DNA from: Deltaproteobacteria bacterium
GTDB taxonomy: Bacteria > SAR324 > JACQKK01
Reading direction: 5' to 3'
Assembly: GCA_029879595.1 (NCBI GenBank)
Contig: JAOUPZ010000215.1
Span: 1-5,640 of the forward strand
DNA: 5,640 nucleotides
The first letter of the stretch is position 1. Each line of letters starts with the position of its first letter. Shown here one piece after another: positions 1 to 4,236 of this stretch. The notes beneath the pieces are model-generated. The model made no database searches. It had not been told where the DNA came from and saw only the letters and a program-made list of their open reading frames with translations. Position numbers and translations under genes: made by a program.

Positions 1-589
1 CAAAGGGAACCGCGCCAATGGACTGGGTGCCATCCAGCATGAACAGCGCCCCCACATCAGCGGCCCGTTTGCGCAGCGGAGCCAGATCAAAGGGCGTGCC
101 GTCCGTCCAGTGAACCGTGGAAAGGGCCACTACGCGGGTGCGTGAATCAATGGCCGCCAGCATCCTCTCGCTCCACACCCGGGCCGGGAACAGCCGCTCG
201 TCGGGGCGCGGGAGCATGCGCAGTTCGGCTCCGGCCCTGCGGGCGTTTTCCCTCCAGGCGTAGACATTGCTGGGGAATTCCTCCCCGGGCATCACCACGT
301 TGTCTCCCGCACCCAGCTTCACGTTCAGGGCCGCCAGGGCCGTGCCATAGCTTACCGCCGGAACCAGGGCCACCTTCTCGGCCGGCGCGTTGATTAGCCC
401 GCCAATGGACTGGCGCAGGGCGTCCGGCTCGGAAAAGAAATCGGATGGCTGCATCCGCGCTGGCGTGGACTTGCGCCGCAGCCCCACGATCCCGGCTTCC
501 TCGGTGGCCCGGGGCAGGGGGCCCTTGTACGCGCAGTTCAGGTAGTGCTCGTCTGACGGCAGTGAGAACAGGTGACTTTGACATTCCAT
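1..589 (-). CDS. Class V PLP-dependent aminotransferase, N-terminal part (runs off left edge)
   Basis: Reading the minus strand from the ATG at 589-587 gives 196 complete codons without a stop, beginning MECQSHLFSLPSDEHYLNCA. The pattern matches the class V aminotransferase family (cysteine desulfurase, selenocysteine lyase and isopenicillin-N epimerase-like enzymes). Visible hallmarks are an N-terminal 'YLNCAYKGPLP' segment (residues 16-26), a cofactor phosphate-binding stretch around residues 79-86 (VSYGTALA), a small-domain-like 'GEEFPSNVYAW' segment (102-112), the 'STVHWTDGTPFDL' strand (157-169), and 'LDGTQSIGAVPF' (185-196). In the last of these, Asp186 and Gln188 sit where the family contacts the PLP ring. 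The Schiff-base lysine and the rest of the C-terminal half lie outside the window, so substrate and activity cannot be named. The gene follows the recombinase gene on the same strand after 42 bp, which suggests co-transcription. No strong Shine-Dalgarno is seen; the best candidate is the purine run in GGAAAA before the ATG. An in-frame TGA at 634-632 closes the frame upstream, so the start is well bounded. Confidence 0.88.
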   Translation of the reverse strand, partial: MECQSHLFSLPSDEHYLNCAYKGPLPRATEEAGIVGLRRKSTPARMQPSDFFSEPDALRQSIGGLINAPAEKVALVPAVSYGTALAALNVKLGAGDNVVMPGEEFPSNVYAWRENARRAGAELRMLPRPDERLFPARVWSERMLAAIDSRTRVVALSTVHWTDGTPFDLAPLRKRAADVGALFMLDGTQSIGAVPF

Positions 590-631
590 GATGGTTTTCC
601 GGCTCTGTTGTTGGTTCGGTAAATTTATCCG

Positions 632-1594
632 TCAGGATTTTTCCGGGGTGGGTGCCGGTTCCGGCTCAACTTCACCACGGGGATGAATGCGCCGCACTAT
701 GCGGGCCACCTCCATGAAGCCTTTGGGGCCGTAGCGGTCCAGGTCGCCCAGGCGCTTGGCGCCCAGCAACCGGCGCAGGGAGCGGGTATCGCCGCCCCGC
801 TCGCGGAAATGCCGGGCGGCCAGCAGGCGCAGCTCCCGGGGGCCGCCTTCCAGCCCGGCGGCCTCCATGGCCCGGCGCACCTCACGGGCCAGGCGGGCCG
901 GCGTGCAGGCCCGGCCCCGCGAGTCTATCCAGAAGGCCGGGGCGCCGGGCACCTCACCGCCGGTGAGCATCCTCTGGCGCTCCTCCTGATAGGCCCGGGC
1001 CCGGGCTATTCCCTCGGGGGAAAGCGGAATCTCCAGGTCCCCGCCATCCAGGCGCAGCCTGGCCTGCCCCTCCCGGGGCGAAAGCTCCATGTCGCGGAGA
1101 TGGTACACCTGCGAGGGTCGCAGCATGGCCCCATACAGCAACTCCAGCAGAAGCTGCCGCCGGACGGCGTTCACTCCACCGGGGGTATCCTTGAACATGG
1201 CCCGCACGGCCTCCTCGTCCCCAGCGGGCACACCCAGGTTCCGGCGGGGCAGCCGGGGTTTAAGACTGCGCGCCGGATTGCGCTCCATGTGCCCGCGGCT
1301 GACCAGAAAGCCGAAGAACGACCTCAGCGCGGTGGCGTTCAGGGCCTGGGTATTGGGACTCCAGCGCTTTTTCCTGATCCGGTCGTTCAGGTAGATTTCC
1401 AGGGCCCGCCGGTCAATATCGCTCCATTGCCATTCTGCCGGCAGCATCAAGGCGCCGGGGTCCTCCCTCAGCACTGTGAGCAGCCCCCGCAGCAGCCCCA
1501 GATAGGTCTGGATGCTTTCCGGGGTCATTCCTTTTTCCACTTGCAAATGGTCCTGGAACTGGCTAATAATTGTGCTTGTGGTTATTGGCTTCAT
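632..1594 (-). CDS. XerC/XerD-like tyrosine recombinase with degenerate active site
   Basis: This 320-residue protein is near the usual Xer length of about 300. Residues 1-110 look like the SAM-like core-binding domain (FQDHLQVEKGMTPESIQTY, then RSFFGFLVSRGHMERNPA). Residues 120-306 form the catalytic domain. 'LLYGAMLRPSQVYHLRDMEL' (152-171) corresponds to the Arg-I box, with Arg159. From residue 251, 'GPRELRLLAARHFRERGGD' and 'LRRLLGAKRLGDLDRY' align without gaps, from memory, to the XerD C-terminal motif through to the terminal HPR. This keeps Arg256 (Arg-II) and the nucleophile Tyr288. The HxxR histidine is Arg253, the His/Trp-III position is Ala279, and the beta-hairpin lysine is absent (RLRLDGGDLEIPL). 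It may therefore be a DNA-binding or altered recombinase rather than a standard dif-site enzyme. The frame is intact, with no frameshift. The ATG at 1594 is preceded by GAAAAGCGAG, a weak ribosome site, and an in-frame TGA (1606-1604) limits any upstream extension. The aminotransferase gene follows 42 bp downstream. Confidence 0.85.
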   Translation of the reverse strand: MKPITTSTIISQFQDHLQVEKGMTPESIQTYLGLLRGLLTVLREDPGALMLPAEWQWSDIDRRALEIYLNDRIRKKRWSPNTQALNATALRSFFGFLVSRGHMERNPARSLKPRLPRRNLGVPAGDEEAVRAMFKDTPGGVNAVRRQLLLELLYGAMLRPSQVYHLRDMELSPREGQARLRLDGGDLEIPLSPEGIARARAYQEERQRMLTGGEVPGAPAFWIDSRGRACTPARLAREVRRAMEAAGLEGGPRELRLLAARHFRERGGDTRSLRRLLGAKRLGDLDRYGPKGFMEVARIVRRIHPRGEVEPEPAPTPEKS

Positions 1595-1694
1595 GCTCGC
1601 TTTTCAGGCAGCCGGGACACTGTTTGAGCAGCTCAGGGGCCAGGGGACGCCAGATGGCGTCCAGGAGAGCACCCGTAAAGCTTACAGCATACAT
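1563..1694 (-). CDS. Possible small ORF with CPGC motif, overlapping the recombinase start
   Basis: The minus strand from the ATG at 1694 to a TAG at 1565-1563 encodes 43 residues, starting MYAVSFTGALLDAIWRPLAP and ending HKHNY. It contains CPGC (Cys26, Cys29) followed by His34, His39 and His41, a spacing that could bind a metal ion. The last 32 nt overlap the start of the recombinase gene in another frame, an arrangement seen in translationally coupled genes. Codons 10-33 are mostly G/C-ending, which favours coding. A weak ribosome site (GAAGCGAG) precedes the ATG. I do not recognise a family. It may be a chance ORF or a remnant of a larger gene, since an in-frame TGA at 1712-1710 prevents a longer N-terminus. 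Confidence 0.25.
   Translation of the reverse strand: MYAVSFTGALLDAIWRPLAPELLKQCPGCLKSEHEANNHKHNY
1645..1662. repeat. Perfect 7-bp inverted repeat with 4-nt loop
   Basis: GGACGCC AGAT GGCGTCC forms a perfect hairpin about 50 bp upstream of the recombinase start. It has no T-tract on either strand, so it is not a standard terminator. It lies within the possible CPGC small ORF. It could be a leader hairpin in the recombinase transcript or a protein-binding site; the sequence alone does not decide. Confidence 0.5.
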
Positions 1695-2020
1695 GGTGCT
1701 CGCTTCATATCAACAGGCTCACCTTAGTATCGTCTGGCGCACAAAGCCAGTGCAGATGAAGAATGCCTTGAAAACCGGTGCGTTTCCCATGGGAAAAAGA
1801 GCCGGTTCAGGCCGCCGTTGGCTGTTTGACAGGCGCAGAACTCATCCGCAGATGGCCCTTTGCTGGAGAAGCGGGGCAACGCTCCGTTTTGAAAACACGC
1901 CGGATAAAACCTTTTCCTCAGGGCCTGCCCGAAAGCCGGAAGCCTGCTCACTGCAGGAACGGCAGACTCAGGGCCGGAAGAAAAGCACCGTGATTTCATC
2001 AGTTTCCAAAGACGGTCCAC
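1695..2020. other. Intergenic region between the divergent recombinase block and glnB-glnA
   Basis: No convincing gene is seen in these 326 bp. Promoters for both directions should lie here. A consensus -35 hexamer TTGACA occurs at 1826-1831 (plus strand), but the hexamer 17 bp downstream (CAGATG) is a poor -10, so I do not call a promoter. I looked on the plus strand for a sigma-54 element with the usual GG and GC spacing and found none; several TGGC stretches have the wrong spacing. The part nearest glnB carries a 9-bp direct repeat CTCAGGGCC (1917-1925 and 1967-1975, 50 bp apart), an 8-bp direct repeat GCCGGAAG (1935-1942 and 1973-1980), and a small CCTGC/GCAGG hairpin (1943-1957). Confidence 0.6.
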
Positions 2021-2025
2021 AGGAG
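2021..2025 (+). promoter_or_regulatory. Ribosome binding site of glnB, fixing a TTG start
   Basis: AGGAG lies 7 nt before the TTG at 2033-2035. This spacing, together with the canonical PII N-terminus MKKIEAIIKPFKL encoded from that codon, fixes the unusual start. Confidence 0.85.
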
Positions 2026-2032
2026 ATAGAAC

Positions 2033-2371
2033 TTGAAAAAGATTGAAGCCATCATCAAACCTTTCAAGCTGGAAGAGGTGAAAGAGAGCCTGGATGCCGT
2101 TGGCATCAAGGGGATCACCGTCAGCGAGGTCAAGGGTTTCGGCAGGCAGAAGGGGCACACCGAACTCTACCGTGGGGCGGAATATGTGGTGGATTTCCTA
2201 CCCAAGATAAAGCTGGAGATTGTGCTTTCGGATGATCTGGTGGAAAAGGCGGTGGAGGCCATCATCGGCGCCGCCCGGACAGGGAGGATCGGTGACGGGA
2301 AAATTTTCATTCTTCCCATGGATGACGTAATCCGCATCCGTACCGGGGAGCGGGGCGATGAGGCTTTCTGA
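2033..2371 (+). CDS. glnB: Nitrogen regulatory protein PII (GlnB)
   Basis: The 112-residue product is exactly PII length. PII is a cytoplasmic trimer that binds ATP/ADP and 2-oxoglutarate and adjusts nitrogen assimilation by contacting partner proteins. Visible hallmarks are the N-terminus MKKIEAIIKPFKLEEV and the T-loop at residues 37-55 (GRQKGHTELYRGAEY) with Gln39, Tyr46 and Tyr51. Tyr51 is the uridylylation site in enterobacterial GlnB. The B-loop TGRIGDGKIFI (83-93) contains Gly87, Gly89 and Lys90, and the C-terminal IRIRTGERGDEAF has Arg101 and Arg103. Lys3 and the 'VDF' after the T-loop resemble GlnB more than GlnK, and the neighbour is glnA rather than amtB, which supports the glnB name. 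Translation starts at TTG, behind a good ribosome site. There is no terminator in the 76 bp before glnA, so the two are very likely one operon. Confidence 0.97.
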   Translation: MKKIEAIIKPFKLEEVKESLDAVGIKGITVSEVKGFGRQKGHTELYRGAEYVVDFLPKIKLEIVLSDDLVEKAVEAIIGAARTGRIGDGKIFILPMDDVIRIRTGERGDEAF

Positions 2372-2434
2372 CCGCCTCCCCAACGGATGACCGGAACAAG
2401 CACATTAACAACGAAACAAGGCAGCATACCCACT

Positions 2435-2440
2435 AAGGTG
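2435..2440 (+). promoter_or_regulatory. Ribosome binding site of glnA
   Basis: AAGGTG lies 7 nt before the ATG at 2448-2450. The preceding glnB-glnA spacer (2372-2434) is C/A-rich and shows no hairpin-plus-T terminator or clear promoter. Confidence 0.7.
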
Positions 2441-2447
2441 AAAAGAC

Positions 2448-3857
2448 ATGGCAAAGACACCCGCTGAAGTATTGAAAATGATCAAGGACGAGAAGATACA
2501 GATCATTGACCTGAAGTTCATGGACCTTATCGGCTCCTGGCAGCATTTCCAGATCAGGCCCCAGTCCCTTGACGAGAGCGCCTTCGATGAGGGAGTGCCC
2601 TTCGACGGCTCATCCATCCGGGCCTGGCAGGGCATCGAAAGCAGCGACATGTCCGTAGTGCCCGATCCGGTTACCGCCAAGATTGATCCGTTCTTCGAGG
2701 CCAAGACCCTCTCGCTCATCTGCAATGTGCGCGACCCGGTCACCGGCGAGGACTACTCCCGTGACCCCCGCAACGTGGGACGCAAGGCCCTCAACTACCT
2801 GAAGTCCACCGGCATCGCCGATATGGCCTACTTCGGCCCGGAGTCAGAGTTCTTCGTTTTCGACTCGGTGTGCTACGACACCCACTCCGGCGCGGGATAC
2901 TACTTCTTAGACTCCAACGAGGCGCCCTGGACCACGGGAGAAACCGAAGGCAACATGGGTTACAAGGTTCGCCCCAAGTCGGGCTACTTTCCCGTCATGC
3001 CATCGGACTCCATGCAGGACATGCGAAACGAGATGGTGATGATGATGGAGCAGATGGGCCTTGAGGTGGAGCGCTCGCACCACGAGGTGGCCCCGGCCCA
3101 GCACGAGATCAACTTCAAGTTCGACACCCTGGTGAGCACTGCGGACAACCTGCAGTGGTTCAAGTACATTGTGAAGAACGTGGCCAAGAAATACGGCAAG
3201 ATCGCCACCTTCATGCCCAAGCCCATGTTCAACGACAACGGCAGTGGGATGCACACCCACCAGTCGCTGTGGAAGGACGGCAAGCCCCTGTTTGCCGGGG
3301 ACAAATACGCCGGGCTGAGCGAGATGGCCATTCACTACATCGGCGGGCTGCTCAAGCATGCCCGGGCTCTTTCGGCCTTCACCAACCCCTCCACCAACTC
3401 CTACCGGCGGCTTGTGCCGGGCTTCGAGGCACCGGTGAACCTGGCCTACTCCAACCGCAACCGCTCGGCCTGCATCCGCATTCCCGTGGTGACATCGCCC
3501 AAGGCCAAAAGGGTCGAGTACCGCGTGCCTGACACCACCGCCAACGCATACATAGCCTTCGCCGGCATGCTTTTGGCCGGACTGGACGGCATCCAGAACA
3601 AGATCGACCCGGGCGAGCCCCTGGAAAAGGACATCTACGGCCTGCCGCCGGAGGAACTGGCCAAGGTGCCCAAGACCCCGGCCTCTCTGCGCGAGGCGCT
3701 GGAAGAGCTCAAGTCCAACCACTCCTTCCTGCTCCAGGGCGGGGTGTTCACCGAGGATCTGCTGGAAAAGTGGATCGATTACAAGATGGAACACGAGGTC
3801 GGCCCGGTGGAAAGCCGCCCCGTACCCCACGAGTTCTACCTGTATTTCGACATTTAA
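2448..3857 (+). CDS. glnA: Glutamine synthetase, type I (GSI-beta)
   Basis: The 469-residue protein has the length of a dodecameric class I glutamine synthetase, which makes glutamine from glutamate, ammonia and ATP in the cytoplasm. The N-terminal beta-grasp domain carries the FDEGVPFDGSSI loop (46-57) with the ammonia-site Asp. The catalytic domain shows the metal ligands of PESEFF (Glu132, Glu134), HHEVAPAQHE (Glu213, Glu220), NGSGMHTHQSLW (264-275, His269), the flap NPSTNSYRRLVPGFEAP (313-329, Glu327), SNRNRS (Arg339) and VEYRVPD (Glu357, Arg359). 'KDIYGLPPEE' places a tyrosine at residue 397, the adenylylation site of the E. coli enzyme, so this is the GSI-beta type and is probably controlled by a GlnE-like adenylyltransferase encoded elsewhere. 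It lies 76 bp after glnB, giving sensor and target enzyme from one transcript. The gene ends with tandem in-frame stops TAA TGA. There is no sign of damage. Confidence 0.98.
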   Translation: MAKTPAEVLKMIKDEKIQIIDLKFMDLIGSWQHFQIRPQSLDESAFDEGVPFDGSSIRAWQGIESSDMSVVPDPVTAKIDPFFEAKTLSLICNVRDPVTGEDYSRDPRNVGRKALNYLKSTGIADMAYFGPESEFFVFDSVCYDTHSGAGYYFLDSNEAPWTTGETEGNMGYKVRPKSGYFPVMPSDSMQDMRNEMVMMMEQMGLEVERSHHEVAPAQHEINFKFDTLVSTADNLQWFKYIVKNVAKKYGKIATFMPKPMFNDNGSGMHTHQSLWKDGKPLFAGDKYAGLSEMAIHYIGGLLKHARALSAFTNPSTNSYRRLVPGFEAPVNLAYSNRNRSACIRIPVVTSPKAKRVEYRVPDTTANAYIAFAGMLLAGLDGIQNKIDPGEPLEKDIYGLPPEELAKVPKTPASLREALEELKSNHSFLLQGGVFTEDLLEKWIDYKMEHEVGPVESRPVPHEFYLYFDI

Positions 3858-3868
3858 TGATCAGGCCG

Positions 3869-3892
3869 CCTGCCCGGGTTTTCCCGGGCAGG
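3869..3892 (+). repeat. Perfect 10-bp hairpin downstream of glnA
   Basis: CCTGCCCGGG TTTT CCCGGGCAGG begins 11 nt after the glnA stop. It is a very stable GC-rich stem with a TTTT loop but no T-tract behind it. It precedes the intrinsic terminator and could protect the mRNA 3' end from exonucleases or assist termination (inference). Confidence 0.75.
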
Positions 3893-3912
3893 ATTCCGGC
3901 ATGAATCAAGCG

Positions 3913-3946
3913 CGGCGGTGCCCGGACAGGGCTCCGCCGTTTTTTT
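3913..3946 (+). terminator. Intrinsic terminator of the glnB-glnA operon
   Basis: CGGCGG (3913-3918) pairs with CCGCCG (3934-3939). After a T/T mismatch the stem continues with GCCC/GGGC around a GGACA loop. Seven T residues (3940-3946) follow immediately, then a second T6 run at 3951-3956. This is a textbook Rho-independent terminator for rightward transcription. Confidence 0.92.
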
Positions 3947-4224
3947 GCTGTTTTTTCCACCGGTGCAAGCGGGTTCCTGAAACCCGGTTTTCCGCCCTGA
4001 ACCGGTAGGGGGATTTTCCTTCCGCAGGACCGATCACAACAATTCCCGCTTCGATCTAAACCATATTATTATTGCGCCCCGGCCCTCTTTTCTGGTAATT
4101 TGGAGGCGTTTGAATATTAGCTAATATCCGGGACCGGAATACTTCAAAACGAACAATATCCCATATCAGAGCGGAACGGACCCCGCGCAAAGCGTGGCAA
4201 AACCGCCCGCGTCAGAATACATTG
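3947..4224. other. Intergenic region upstream of the lipoprotein gene
   Basis: No gene is visible here. The first part holds two overlapping inverted repeats: CGGGTT (3970-3975) with AACCCG (3981-3986), and CCGGTT (3984-3989) with AACCGG (4000-4005). The middle is AT-rich compared with its surroundings and contains TATTATTATT (4064-4073), which resembles a -10 element without a good -35. A 14-bp palindrome lies at 4114-4127. The promoter of the lipoprotein gene should be here, but I cannot place it firmly. Confidence 0.55.
4114..4127. promoter_or_regulatory. 14-bp perfect palindrome, candidate operator
   Basis: ATATTAGCTAATAT is its own reverse complement and lies 110 bp before the lipoprotein start in non-coding DNA. 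TTGGAG (4100-4105) and TAATAT (4122-4127) are 16 bp apart and form a weak -35/-10 pair overlapping the palindrome. A dimeric regulator binding here would block such a promoter. The regulator is unknown and the promoter match is poor. Confidence 0.35.
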
Positions 4225-4230
4225 AAAAGG
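4225..4230 (+). promoter_or_regulatory. Ribosome binding site deciding a GTG start
   Basis: AAAAGG ends 6 nt before the GTG at 4237-4239. The alternative in-frame TTG at 4222 has no comparable site, and starting at GTG gives a normal lipoprotein signal peptide. Confidence 0.6.
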
Positions 4231-4236
4231 TGCAGC

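Noticed and set aside
147..584. Minus-strand frame of 145 codons within the aminotransferase region.
   Set aside because: It is out of frame with the recognisable aminotransferase sequence that starts at 589, and its Pro/Arg/Gly-rich product shows no family pattern.
590..634. The recombinase stop TGA is in the same frame as the aminotransferase, with 14 sense codons between, so readthrough or a selenocysteine fusion is conceivable.
   Set aside because: Same-frame neighbours occur by chance one time in three. The aminotransferase has its own ATG at its natural N-terminus, and I saw no evidence for a selenocysteine insertion element.
683..1627. Long open frame on the plus strand (about 314 codons) opposite the recombinase.
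   Set aside because: Its product is low-complexity (Gly, Ala, Pro, Gln, His rich) and it mirrors a real gene in GC-rich DNA; it is an antisense shadow.
1729..1760. Possible sigma-54 promoter starting at TGGCGC near 1735.
   Set aside because: The GC of the -12 element is not at the required distance from the GG of the -24 element.
1826..1854. Possible sigma-70 promoter with consensus TTGACA at 1826-1831.
   Set aside because: The hexamer at 17-bp spacing, CAGATG, matches the -10 consensus poorly.
1724..2158. Minus-strand frame covering the glnB leader and the start of glnB.
   Set aside because: It overlaps glnB antisense, has no ribosome site that I can see and no recognisable motif.
2907..3830. 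Long open frame on the minus strand opposite glnA (about 307 codons).
   Set aside because: It lies wholly within the strongly conserved glnA, and its product is Val/His/Gly/Leu-rich without any motif; it is an antisense shadow.
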